Positions 21,461 to 34,110 of a stretch of DNA of 64,000 nt are shown here, piece by piece (position 1 is the first letter of the stretch; each line of letters starts with the position of its first letter). This stretch comes from Adiantum capillus-veneris (lineage: Eukaryota > Streptophyta > Polypodiopsida > Polypodiales > Pteridaceae). The notes beneath the pieces were generated by a model. The model was not told where the DNA came from. It saw only the letters and a program-made list of their open reading frames with translations, and made no database searches. Where the stretch lies: contig CM043959.1 in assembly GCA_014529385.2 (NCBI GenBank), positions 16,243,309-16,307,308 on the forward strand, written 5' to 3'. The translations under genes were made by a program, and so were the position numbers.

Positions 21461-21865
21461 GCTTTGTTGTAGATTTTCGGATCTATTTGCACTACCACCT
21501 TGCTCCATAGACATATCCACAGCCTCATCAATATTGCTAACCTCTCCTTCTTTCTAGTGCATACATGTGTGTGCGTGCATACACATGTATGTGCATACAC
21601 ATGTATGTGCATACACATGTGTGTGCGTGCATACATGCGTACGTACGCACACACACATACATGCACACACGTCTGCTATCTGTTGTCCACCAATGCTTTG
21701 TTGTAGATTTTTGGATCTGTTTGCACTACCACCTTGCTCCATAGACATATCCACAGCCTCATCAATATTGCTAAAATCTCCTTCTCTCTAGTGCATACAT
21801 GCACACGCACGCACGCACGCACACATACATGCACACACGTCTGCTATTTGTTGTCCACCAGTGAT
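21461..21865. repeat. 234-bp tandem duplication containing CA/TG microsatellites
   Basis: GCTTTGTTGTAGATTTT starts units at 21461 and 21695. Both continue through CTCCATAGACATATCCACAG into a mixed ACACATGTATGTGCATAC-type repeat and end at GTCTGCTAT(C/T)TGTTGTCCACC. The second unit has a shorter microsatellite, so the copies differ mainly in repeat length. Confidence 0.88.
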
Positions 21866-21913
21866 AAGCAAAAGTGTAGAATTTGATGTGATGTGGATAG
21901 AGTATAGACCATT

Positions 21914-22949
<1,036 letters not shown>

Positions 22950-24020
22950 CTTTAACTTATGTATTGCTTTCTTTGTAGACATGCTATCTATCTAGACAAG
23001 GAAAACATTGATCCCACAGCCCATGTAGGGAATCATTTGAAGCCCTTGATAATCGATAGCCTTGCAAAAGATATAATCCATGAAAAAAAAATTAAGGTTT
23101 TGTAGCAAGAAGTTGTGGATCATTTTATTTCAAAGAATGCAGTACCTGCCACACAAACACAAGGCACACTTGACCCATTTGGCATGAGCAAGAGAGGACA
23201 TTCAGCTATTCAACAATCTATCTCCTCCATGTTTGTAAAAAAAGAATTAAAGTCTAAGCTACTAGCAATAGCAACAAGTGTCTAGAAAGAGAGACTTCAG
23301 CTCAAAAATGCATAGAATGACTTCCTTGGATGTCCCTTTCATATTAGAAGTACTTACAAAGCCCAAGGAACAAGTACAACTTATGATGAGTACAACAACA
23401 TCTTTATGGACCTTACTTTGTTGCAAATTAGAATGGTAGAGTTCTACAATGTCACATTTGAAGAGGTTGGCGGTGTGCTACATTTTGTCTTGAAGCTACA
23501 TGAGTGTGAGATTCTTAAAGAGAAGGAGCTACAACAAGTGAAAATCACATTAATGTATAGGGAAATTTTGAAATGCCCTACCAACAATCCTTTATACTTA
23601 AGGGTTCAGTTAGAAACCAATTTGAGGTAAGTCATAATCATCCAACTCTTGTACTAAAATAATACATTTCATTTCACATCACATTAGGATGAATCTTGTA
23701 GGTAAACAAAGAGGACCATGACAATTTATTTTGGGTCTTCAATCAAACCCTTATTCCTGACATAATTGATCAACAAATGAGTCAAAGAGAGGTGATAGTT
23801 GTGGATGGGAGGGGAGACTTTCAAGTCCATTGGCATCTTGCAGGTGACCTCAAAACACTCGGCTATACAAATTGGCGAGCAAGTATTTTTTAGCAACAAT
23901 ATTATTGAGCAAGTCTCTTTAGAGATTCTTTATTACTTAGAGAAAATGGCAAAAATACAAGAGGATTTCTCAATGTTGAAAACTAGTCCCACAACCAAAA
24001 TCAAATCCCATGATGACTAA
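22950..24020 (+). pseudogene. Unidentified coding-like remnant
   Basis: A plus-strand frame from about 22990 to 23630 reads as protein with three or four stops. It includes LIDSLAKDIIHEK, TLDPFGMSKRGHSAIQQSIS and a clean 74-codon end with VEFYNVTFEEVGGVLHFVL. The frame ends near GAG-GTAAGT at 23627, which looks like a splice donor. Protein-like text resumes after TTGTAG at 23702 (NKEDHDNLFWVFNQTLIPDI, then VHWHLAGDLKTL). Direct joining at that acceptor gives a stop, so the exon structure is unsettled. No family was recognised; an hAT-like transposase or a decayed host gene are both possible. Confidence 0.4.
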
Positions 24021-24094
24021 TTCCATGGAACCAAATTTGGAGCTAGTTTCAAGGTTGCCTCTTGCCTAGTTGTGTGAGCATCTAATTTATTCAA

Positions 24095-24361
24095 TCACCC
24101 CAAGCCAATGTCTGTGCTCTCACTCTCATCACCATGAAGATCATTGTCATCAAAGTCCTCTGTGAAATGAAATTGAGCTTCCCCTTCCTTCCATAGTACT
24201 CTATCTTCACACTCTCTTAACTTGACACTCCCAGTCGTGACAATGGCATCTAAAGCACATAATATTTGCAATGCAACATCTTCTTTTAGATACCTAACCC
24301 CAAAAATAATATTCCCATTGGTAAAGGAAAAAGATTTTGAAGAGGGAAGACTATAGTGCAT
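24095..24361 (-). CDS. Unidentified small frame
   Basis: An 88-codon minus-strand frame includes TNGNIIFGVRYLKEDVALQI and an acidic end FTEDFDDNDLHGDESESTD. Composition looks protein-like rather than random AT-rich text, but no domain is recognised. Start codon and exon status are unknown. Confidence 0.3.
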   Translation of the reverse strand: MHYSLPSSKSFSFTNGNIIFGVRYLKEDVALQILCALDAIVTTGSVKLRECEDRVLWKEGEAQFHFTEDFDDNDLHGDESESTDIGLG

Positions 24362-24746
24362 AACATGATACTAGAGTTCAAGAAAGAAGCACTAGATTGG
24401 ATGTTTAGGAGAGTTAAGGGCATTTATACTAAGACTAAAAGTTATTAGTATTTGTCAATAAGTTTTTGAAGTCCAAATTGAAATGTTGTTTTTTTATTTG
24501 TGCTCTATTATCTAAGAGGGTTGTTTTGGATGCCAAATGTCATTGTTCACCAATGTTACAAAAAAGAAATTGGCACTAAGAACCCAAAAAAAATTTGTCC
24601 AATCCACATTACAAAAAAGATCTTTTGCGTTGCAAACCAGGAAGAAACGATTTCAAACATAGATATTTGGGTATTAAGAATTAAAATATTCAAAGATAGT
24701 ACGTTACAAGTAGTTAAAACTTATTCTTAAACCAAGTTTCGTTAGT

Positions 24747-25065
24747 TCACTTGGTTAAGCAACCTAACAGTTGATAAGTTTTGCGTCCATGGTGGCCAAG
24801 ACCACAATTCTTGGCCAGCACTATGAAGTGGTATATTACCATCACCGAGTTGATAATCTTGCTCCTTGTTGAATTGGTGAGGTATCCACCCTCAAGAAGC
24901 TTCTTGACCGCGTACTTGATTGCATTCACTACAATCAAAAGGTCACTTACTTGGTGACATTGATTGTCATCAAGTTCAGACTTGATCCCTCCTAGGTATG
25001 TAATCCCATTATCAGCATAATTAATGAGGTAAGCAATTTTGTCCTTAATCTTCTATGGTTTCCTT
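24747..25065 (-). CDS. Unidentified well-preserved coding segment
   Basis: About 106 codons are open without interruption on the minus strand, from just after a TAG near 25060 to a stop near 24747. Segments include KDKIAYLINYADNGITYLGG, ELDDNQCHQVSDLLIVVNAI and KAVKKLLEGG-like text, then IYHFIVLAKNCGLGHHGRKT. The mix of hydrophobic and charged residues, with conserved-looking Gly, Cys and His, suggests a real protein. No methionine start is evident at the upstream end, so it is probably an internal or terminal exon, or part of an element. No family was recognised. Confidence 0.4.
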
Positions 25066-25210
25066 GCATTGTGTGTAGCCCCCTTGCTCTCCAAGTGGCT
25101 TTTTTATAATTTCAAAAAGGATAGCTACCTTCCTGAAGGAGAGAGATCAAGAGCAAGGAGAGTTAGACAAAGAGAGTTAGTGTGTGAGAGCAAGCAAGAA
25201 GGGGATTGTT

Positions 25211-25240
25211 GGGGGGGGAGGGGGGGGGGGGGGGGGGGGG

Positions 25241-25292
<52 letters not shown>

Positions 25293-25309
25293 GGATACAC
25301 ACACACACA
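25211..25309. repeat. Compound (G)n-(GA)n-(AC)n tract
   Basis: Eight G, one A, then 24 G (25220-25243) run into about 46 bp of GA repeats and a short AC repeat. Read on the other strand this is (TC)n followed by C, the same design as 21916-22024. Confidence 0.92.
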
Positions 25310-26822
25310 GTATTGAGAGAAAGATGTAGTGTATGAGAAAAAGCAATTGAGAGGTGCTTGGCTTGAGAGAAAAGAATGGCTTCCAATCTTTTATTTATAT
25401 CTATTTTGCAAGAATCCACTTTTTATTTAGCTAATAGAATCTAATAAAGTTACCCTTATTAGAGAAAGAATCATTCACTAAACTTAAGAATGGACTCACA
25501 TCTCAACCTATCTTAGTGTTAATTGCTCGTCTTAACCATTTGAGGTTCATTGTGATACTTGTGATAATTATCTTGGAGTGGTTCTTCTCCAAGAAGGGCA
25601 TGCCATAGCATATGAGAGTCATCAATTTCACTTGATGAAATGAGCCTTGTCATGATCTTTCAATAGTCAGCAAGGCTACTTGGTACTTGGAAGAAAGTCT
25701 ATTGCAAGCGTGTCACATTTGGTATGCATACTCTTAAAACATTTAAACATCAAAGAAGAACATGGTTCAAAAGAGAGAATCATGTTATTCTTTAGTACAT
25801 TTTTTATGGTATACATTGATGTAAATACATTAAGGCATTGTGTGTAATTCATTATAGGTATCTACCGAAGGGTCATGTTATCCTTTAATTGTGGCTCTTG
25901 AATCCGTTAATCATCTTCAAAAAGATGATTTTGGAATTTAACTAGATACTTACGCAAAACCTTATCATTACATAGAATTACTCTTTGTAGTGAATAATAT
26001 GATCAAGTTGCAATATCCCCTTGGCTCGTTCAAATTCACGAGGATCTTCTCCTACTCGCACTTGTGGTAGATGACCCTTATAGCCTTTGAGTAGACAAAC
26101 ATGGAAATCATTATGGATTAGCCAATGAGAAGCTTAAGTTAATAAGACATTTCATTAATTTCGTTTGAGTTTGAAAAGGCTCATAATACCTATGTGCTAC
26201 TTTTCATAGTACTTTTGATGACTAGTGAGATCACCTTGCCAAATTTTTCTCGCAGTGTGCTTTGAACGAGCTTTGGGAAATTTTAAGAGAATGGAGAAGA
26301 ATCAAATTGTTTTCTTTGAACTGGAGAGCTCATCTACGTTTTTCATGAGCAGTTTTGTTCTTTTGTTGTGTTATGGATATAGATTCTTTGATCTTAGCAA
26401 AAGCATCCTATAAGTCACGACTATCTGTAGCAAAAACATTTCCATGCATTTTGAATATTAAGGAAAATTTTGTTCTAACTTCAACCTCAAAAGGTTCTTT
26501 ACCCATAGAATTATGAATAGTGTTGTTATATGCATTTCTACTACACGTGAATATTTCTCATATTGATTGTGCTGGTCTACTTTTGTGACAGTAGCCTTTT
26601 GGTAGATCAAGAACATTGGACTTAGGACTTTAGCCACAAATTATTAAACTTGTTGCACTCTGCTTTCCTCTCTTGATTTATCAAGTATGCTTTGACATTA
26701 AATTAAGAGAAGGGAAGTATAATTCAAATCTCTTGACCGGGCCTCACAAAAAAGCTATTTTTTAAAATATGAATCACACAACTTATTAAAAATAGCAAGA
26801 TGAAAAACTTTCATGTGAAGCG

Positions 26823-26825
<3 letters not shown>
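25310..26825. other. Unassigned DNA
   Basis: AT-rich; no sustained frame, LTR boundary or RNA gene was recognised. Confidence 0.35.

Positions 26826-26919
<94 letters not shown>
26826..26919. repeat. (TG)n microsatellite
   Basis: 94 bp of uninterrupted TG repeats. The Cys-Val frame through it is an artefact. Confidence 0.97.
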
Positions 26920-26921
<2 letters not shown>

Positions 26922-29094
26922 CAATGGAGAAGAGAGAAGAAGAGGATACCTATGTTTGCAGGAGCGAAAACTCACCTAGTTGGTGTGAGCCCCTTATTCA
27001 ATTATGTACATAAAAAAATAAGTGCAATGGGTGGGCACCTGGCCTAACTAGCCACATAGGGATTTACCCCAATAGCCTTGCACATAAAGGCCAATGCAGC
27101 CATGAGGGAGGAAAAAAACAAAACTCTACAAAACCTGTACAAGGTTATCATCAAGTATGACCTCTGCCAATGCCCACTAGATCATTGAATTTGCGTGCAT
27201 CCAACTCAAACTGTAGAGAAAGTACAGAGCAATCGACTACATACTCCTCACCAAAGCCACACACATCATGTAGATTTTCCACAATACATTACAAAGTGCC
27301 CCTATGCTCAAATCTAGTACCAGCCATTAAACGATTGACTTCTCCCACTGCAAACGCACCTATAGAAAATGCAATCTCGGGTCTTCAGATCAGTATCTCA
27401 TACATGAGGCTCCCAAATGATGATTCAATATTGTCAATATCTGCCAACCTCATCATCTCAATCAAATCTTGCTCAGAAATTCACTCATGGTAATCATTTG
27501 ACACCCGAACTCCGATCCCTACAATCCATCCTCGTCTCCATTGCATATCACATGCATACCAAAAGCATATGTCTATCCAAAATCCTACGTGTCCATATGG
27601 AAAACATAAGATTTGACAATGATGTACTTGCCAAATCCATGACAATAACATGTGAAGAAGATCAAGCACAAGCTTGGCTCACTGATACGCCAAGCATTAT
27701 CAAAATACAGCATAAATTTTGGCATAAGCTGTCTAAGAGAAATTGTGAGCATGACGATCAATGTAATGAGACATGAGACAACAAGTGAGAAAAGATGCTC
27801 AAATGATGTCAAAAACTACACTAATCCAAGATCACTATGCGGTAACCAATGAATCTATCATCAACAATCTCCCTCCTGAAGTATTCCGGCTATGTGACCA
27901 TAATAACCATACATGTCATAAACATGCTCAAGACCATGAGAAATCATGCACAAAATCTGAACTCAAAAATACATGAGCTTTTTGCAAGTCTCAACTCTCT
28001 AAACATGGAAAACAGTCCTCGCAATCTGCAACAAAAAGTGTATCAATTGCACTCTGCAAGCGAGGCAATTACTAGCAAGAACTTGGATACAACCCATGAA
28101 ACTTATGGCACAAATTGATGCTCAAAAATAGATGGAAATAAGCCCACATATGCCATTAAAAAATGGAGAATATCATCGCCAAAAAGCACACATCATGTGC
28201 ATCCACATGGCAATACAAATGAGCATCAAAGCATGCACCAAACACGCATCAAATGAATATCTGAATCAGCTGAAAAATCAGCTCACAATCATGCCATAAG
28301 TACTTGCAAAACTTTTGCAAATCCACACACCACTCTCTCTGAAATCGGATCAATTGCACAAATCAATGGGCATAACATGTGATGAATCTGCTCTCGAATC
28401 CTGAGAGTCCATAAGAGTGCATACATCCACCAAATGTTCTCAACTTATGCACATAAAATTTTCTAGAATTTTCAGCCCACACACTCTTCACCGAGGGAAA
28501 ACCATAAATGCACAAAACAAGAGAACAACCACGGAAATCTCTGGATGTAGCAAATCAGCTCCAAAAGCACTTGCGATCACTACAATAGGCATACATGGTC
28601 TACATATCAATTTGAAAGTGTATGTTTGTGTGTGCATGCACATACACATGCCAAAAACTCTTGCAATGCAAAAACCTGTATGCAAAAGAACCTGCGAAAG
28701 TAGACCGCTCTGCTGTTTGAAGTAGATAACTTCCAAATCGTGTCAAATTTGCAAAAAAATCCTTCCACAAAGTTATAGAGCACGCAAAAATGGTCAAAAC
28801 TTGCAAGAATTGACTTTATATATTGATTCTAACCAAGGGAAATGTGATCTACAAAACATGTCCTACACGACTCGCAAACAATCAGAGCAACATAGCTCAA
28901 AATCGATGAGGGTTCTTAGAAAACTTTCTTCTGCAAAGTCAAAGAGCACAAAAATTTTCTTAGGCATCATGAGAATTGGCCTGAAAATCAACTTTAAATT
29001 CATTCAATTTTTTGTTGCAAAACAATGCTGGAAATTTTGTAAGTTCACCGCATTTTCTGTCATGATATTGCAATGATGCAAGGCCTTCACTCTA
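26920..29094. other. Non-coding region next to a PBS-like site
   Basis: About 2.2 kb with frequent short stops on both strands. Several stretches read TTTTGCAA(A/G) repeatedly on the minus strand. If the PBS at 29095 is real, this would be the leader and interior of a minus-strand LTR element, but no gag or pol motif was recognised. Confidence 0.35.
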
Positions 29095-29106
29095 GCTCTG
29101 ATACCA
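29095..29106 (-). promoter_or_regulatory. Primer-binding-site-like sequence for initiator tRNA-Met
   Basis: The minus strand reads TGGTATCAGAGC, the standard plant iMet PBS. A TG at 29109-29110 would then be the inner end of a 5' LTR extending to higher coordinates. The same 12-mer marks the two chromoviruses at 55071 and 60304. No matching second LTR was found by eye. Confidence 0.5.
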
Positions 29107-29127
29107 ATTGAAGTGCATGAGTGAGAG

Positions 29128-29129
<2 letters not shown>

Positions 29130-29158
<29 letters not shown>
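29130..29158. repeat. (GT)n microsatellite
   Basis: 29 bp of GT repeats about 20 bp beyond the presumed LTR edge. Confidence 0.95.
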
Positions 29159-29160
<2 letters not shown>

Positions 29161-30529
29161 CCGCCCTATCCAAGCGCCATATACAATGGGTATCGGTAGT
29201 AGACCCATTGTATATGGGCCTACTGTCTCATCATAAGATGAGTTAAACAAACGTCTTTAGCATAGAAGTGCCAAGTTGGAGTGTCCCTAAAAAGGGTAGA
29301 ATCGTTTGTATTAATACAATAACGTCTTCAAGGAAGACATTACTCCTGTAGGAGTTTTAAGGCTTTGTCAGCCAGTTTGAAAAAGTATGGTTGTCATTGA
29401 GTAGCCTTTGGATGATATACGACAAGCTAGTCCTTTTGTTTCAAAAAGTCATGATATATGTAATAGGCAGCATGTCTTGTAATAGTCAAAATACAATTTT
29501 CTTAAGCATAGGTGAGTAGAATTGGATTAACCTGCTACTTAAAACAGACTGAGCCAAAAAGACTACAACAGTCGTGAGTAGGAATTTAGTCTAAAGTCAA
29601 GGAGAGACCACTAACACCTGTCAACCAATCAAGGAGTTATAGACAGTGGTCAATCCAAGCCTATAAACAAGCAGTATCCAAAGCCAGTAGCCGAGTCCAC
29701 CTAGTTACCTGGGAGGGCCTGGTGTTAAGGTGTGTGTGTGTAGCTGATTTAATTTTAATAAATACACACCAAGGAACAAGACGTTCAAAAGACGACTCGC
29801 TAAAGATGTTTAGACAAAAATTAGTACAAAAACAACTCAGTTTTGATTCATAATTGTGTAGCATAATAAGAATGAAGTGTCATTCCAAATGAGTTTATAC
29901 AAAGGTATCAAAACTATCCCAGTTGAATCATTAAGTGTTTTCAAAGTCGGACTGCAACAAGTTAAACCTTTTTAAGCCAAGATAGAGTTATCACCTGCAT
30001 CCATATAGTCAAGACAACAGATATGTTAGACTTGGCTATGTATGGCAGGCTTCAAAGAACCTATCAGTTGTTATCCATGTCAAACTTAAAAATTATTAGA
30101 CTAGCTAGTTTTCTTATATAGTAAAGTAGATAATATCTCAAGTTTTTTCTGCAAACAAAGTAAACCTACCAGAAAACCTTCATATATATATAACAATTCT
30201 TCTTTATAACAACCATTTACTCTGAGAGGAAACGTCTACATCATATCATTCAAAGTATTCTTTTAGATAAACATTGTATAAAAAAACAACCAAAGTTTTT
30301 AGATAGTTTTTTCCAAGCTCAGTGAGCTGGCGCGAAGTTCCATTATCCAATTTTAAGCCATATTTGGCCCGAAGAATTCCAACTTATTTAGCGTTGAGGC
30401 CAAGATTCAATATTTTATTTCTACTAAACCAAATGAGCAGATCTGCCTAGATTATAAAAGATATTTTCTCAGATATTTCAAGTAAAACTTCAACTACTCA
30501 GTGTACCGAAACTAGGTAGTAAAGTACCA
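29159..30529. other. Left part of the non-coding repeat field
   Basis: No coding frame is evident. An inverted repeat near 29184-29220 pairs ATACAATGGGT with ACCCATTGTAT around a short loop. Many AGTAAA/CCAGTA-type words resemble the modules that follow. Confidence 0.4.
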
Positions 30530-31985
30530 CCAAAAAAAGTGAGCTAGCTGTAAAAGGTTTCGGATTAAAGCCATCCAAGACTTTAAAAGGTCAACCACTA
30601 ATCAGAAGTCAAGGTGTAGGTAAATCAAAGCAAACCAGTAATCCCACCTCAATAAAGAGATACGAAAAAGGCCAACCAGTAATTAGCAGTCAAGTTGTAG
30701 GTAAATCAAAGCAAACCAGTACCCCCACCTCAGTATAGAGATTATTTTATTTTCAGATTTTTGAACCTGGACCAGATAAAAGGCATTAATCCAGTAATCA
30801 GTGGCATGTTGTATGTTATCTTTTTTACCTTAAGGCAAGCAAGACAAAGTCCAGCAAGGTCAGCAAAAAAGAAGTGAAAGGATCTTGCAAAGAAACAGCT
30901 CAGAGAAGTATTAACCAGAGCCAGAAAAGTGCCAACCAAAGCCAAAGCCAGAGCCAGAGACAGAGCAGGCCAAACATTTTATGGTAGTAACCCCAAGAGC
31001 TAGCTATAGTAGAAAAAAAGAACGGGACTAAGCCAGAAAACCAAGACCCAAAAAGCCAGCTAATAATCCGTAAACATGCTGTAGGTAAATCAAAGCAGAC
31101 AAGCATCCCTACCCCAGTAGAGAGATTGTGCCAAATACCAATAGATAGTCATGGTATTTATGGTTACAAAGCCAGAATAAAATAATAATAATTTTTAAGG
31201 CAGCAAGAACTAGCTGTAGTGGAATGTCTATGGTTTAAAAAGGCCAGATCTAAGCCAGCCATCCAAGCAACAGGCAGTAGGTCAGATTTGACCTGAGGTT
31301 TATAAGTTAAGGTCACCAAGCTCCCCCCTTATACCATCATAACCTCATCAAGTAATAGTATTCAGCAATAGGGATAAAGGTTAGTTATTATGAAGATAAA
31401 AAGACTTTCCATATCATAACAAAATAAACCAGATAAACAGATAAACCAGTTTTTTATAAAGCCAAAGCAAAAAGCCAACCCTTAATCCTAGTAATTAGCA
31501 GCATGATGTATGTAAGATTTTATGTAAGTCAAGGTCATCATGACAAAGTCTAGCAGGGTCAGTAAAGAAGCAAGGATTTTGCTTAAAAACAGCCCAAAGC
31601 AGTATTAGCTAGAGCCAAAGATGTACTAGTCAAAGCTAGAGCAAGATCTAGCCATTTCCAACCATACCCAAATATAGCCAGTTTATGATAGTAAGAACTA
31701 ACCCGGAGCTTAGGACAAATTTTGGCAGTAAAGCACCAAAATCAGATCAGTATCCATAAATTTTATGCCAAGCAACAAACCTAGACTATGCATGTACGTA
31801 TAAGTTTACATACAATTGATGGCAGTACCCCTCAACAGCTAGCTGTAGTTGAAAAAACCAATTTTCATGTCTAAGCGAGATATCCCCGACCAAAAAGGCT
31901 AACCAGGCAGGATGTAAGTAAGTCAAAGCAAACCAGCATATCCTCCTTCTTAGAGGGATTAAGCCAGTCAACAATATATAATCAT
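30530..31985. repeat. Degenerate repeat field built from recurring modules
   Basis: Module M, close to GTAGGTAAATCAAAGCAAAC plus about 25 bp, recurs at about 30616, 30697, 31081 and 31914. Module N, close to AGCTAGCTGTAGTGGAAAA, recurs at about 30543, 30999, 31209 and 31841. Three times M follows N by 73 to 82 bp. A longer block near 30785-30925 (with GACAAAGTCCAGCAAGGTCA) is repeated 700 bp later at 31485-31620. The copies are diverged and carry insertions. No protein frame is present. Confidence 0.75.
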
Positions 31986-33204
31986 GGTTTTATCTGCAAA
32001 GTGTATTTATCAAACCTAGTTTAGAACCTGCAATTCCCAAGCATAGATTCCATCAGTAAATCAATTCTTATGGTTTTGTAAAAGCTAGCAAGCGAAAATC
32101 CTTTCTCAACAAAATTCCAATGTAGCTCACTGTCGGATTAAGAACGACCACATAACCCACCAGAATACTTACTAAAGGAATATGAACCATCATATAGCAT
32201 TCCAAAATATCCACCAGTGTTCAGCATAGTCAGAATAGTTTCCCCTTATAACACATTTGGGTAGTAAACATCCCATAGATAACTTACCTCAGTAGAAATA
32301 AGAAGTCAAATAACCATTATGGTAATATTTTTGTAAGTATTATCACCCAAATAAAATTTGCAAATTTACCATTTGAGTGAGTTACTCCTTTAACCAGCTT
32401 CATCAAAATATCAACCATCATTTATACATCATAAGCACGAGGTTCTATCACACCTTGATTAGTGGTTAAAAGCCAGAGAGGTAAAAAAGCAAGGTACACA
32501 TTAAGGATAGTGAAAAAACCTTTGAAGTGGAATCCATCCTAATCATCAACACAGTGGTAGCAGACTGCAGAGCCAAGCACTCCTCGGTAATAATCAGACA
32601 AACCCAAGTCTAAGTGAAGGGAAGAACCCCTCACCTTTACATAGGGTTAATGGTTGTGTGTATGTCCGCAATCATCACCCAATCATCATGCCAGTATGGT
32701 CGCCCTCTCCAAGTACTCCGTTGTGTGCAATCCCCTTTGGAATCATGAGCGGGCACTAGAGATAATGTGAAAGGTTTGAGCTACAAGCCTCGCCTGGACG
32801 CCATCATCATAAGAAGGGGAAGGGGATCGGTGGCGACATAGATGTCCCCGCAGTGGTTTAAGCCAGGATACAGGAAAAGATTTCTACAGTTAGACCCACA
32901 AGGGGTTTTACATTCCAAGGGTTATTTCCACAAGGGATTATTCCCATGGGGTTAGGTTATTAGAGGTACCATGCTTAAAAAACAGCAAAGTGGAAAGATT
33001 TACTTAGCCATAGTGTTTCACCATAGCAAGAGATATCAGTAATTATTATGTAAAGCATAAGGTAGACTCCTACGAGGCACCAACTTAAATCAAGTTTGAG
33101 AGTTAAAGGCTAAATGTCATATTTTGTAGTCAGATACAGTGATCCAGGGCACAATCAAAAGCCCCTCGATGCCATCAAGGTCAGATGCTATGACTCTGTG
33201 TGTG

Positions 33205-33205
<1 letters not shown>
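31986..33205. other. Right part of the non-coding repeat field
   Basis: No coding frame. Near 32890-32950 the words CACAAGGGGTTTTACATTCC, GGGTTATTTCCACAAGGG and ATTCCCATGGGGTTAG resemble the end of a copia-type LTR, which would be compatible with a very long LTR ending here. Confidence 0.3.

Positions 33206-33281
<76 letters not shown>
33206..33281. repeat. (GT)n microsatellite
   Basis: About 76 bp of uninterrupted GT repeats. Confidence 0.97.
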
Positions 33282-33283
<2 letters not shown>

Positions 33284-33699
33284 TCAGTTCATGTGTGCAT
33301 GCATGATCGAACTTTGATGAAATTATGCATATCTTTGCAAATGTTATGCTACAATGTGCTTAGTTATACACACTCATTGATCTACAAATTCTTGGCCATT
33401 TTTTCATTGTTATATTGCCAATACTTTGAGAGATATCAACTCTCTTGAAATAACTCAAGGCATCCATGAAAGGGTGTAAGAAATGCGGAATACAATAAGG
33501 ATCTAGTAGCAAGGAGAGTAGAGAGAGACACGATGCAAAGTAGATTAGTGGCAAATCAAAAACTTTAGATTACCACACTATTACAAATTGATGGAGTCAT
33601 CCATCCATGTGCTCTCAAGGTAGATCTTAGATGGTCTTCAGACAACTAGAGCATAATAGGAATACAAGGGACTAACAATCCTTCAACAAGAATGTGCAT

Positions 33700-34110
33700 G
33701 TGTGCGTCAAGTGTGCACGTCATTGAAGGACTCCTTATATAGATGTAAGGGAGCCTCTAAATGCCCATGTGTAGCCGCCCTTAGATAGCCAAGTCCAAGT
33801 AGGACTCTCCCATGCGCCCATGTGTAGCCGCTTTTGGGTAAACAAGTCCTCCTAGAACTTGGCGACCGGTCAAGGAAATCCGGCCACCGGCTAAAGACCA
33901 TGGACAACCGGCCACCGGACGGCCATTTTCCGCTTGTCTTTCGGCCACTTTCCTGCCAAGATATTCCAGCAAAAGAAATATTTTGGTGAATAAAATGTCC
34001 AAAGTTGGCCTTGAATTTGCTCCGTACCATCCATGATCACAAATAGAGATCTCATCAGCGTGCAAAGCTGGAATCCACCAAATATATGTGCACCATTGGC
34101 TTCTCCTCAT
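33700..34110. other. Promoter-like or LTR-like unassigned segment
   Basis: A TATA-like CTTATATAG lies at 33733-33741. It is followed by two copies of GCCCATGTGTAGCCGC about 57 bp apart (near 33762 and 33816), then by repeated CCGGCCACCGG near 33880-33925. The base composition is clearly more GC-rich than its surroundings. A fragment of an LTR or 5' leader is plausible; no boundary was found. Confidence 0.35.

Noticed and set aside
21540-21845. CRISPR-like repeat-spacer array
   Set aside because: The repeats are CA/TG dinucleotide variants inside a tandem duplication, not direct repeats with unique spacers, and the DNA is eukaryotic.
26826-26919. Cys-Val repeat protein frame
   Set aside because: It is the translation of a (TG)n microsatellite; the same applies at 33206-33281 and 36435-36542.
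33707-34110. Overlapping minus frames of about 108 codons
   Set aside because: Two frames overlap in a GC-rich repeat stretch with no domain; composition explains the openness.
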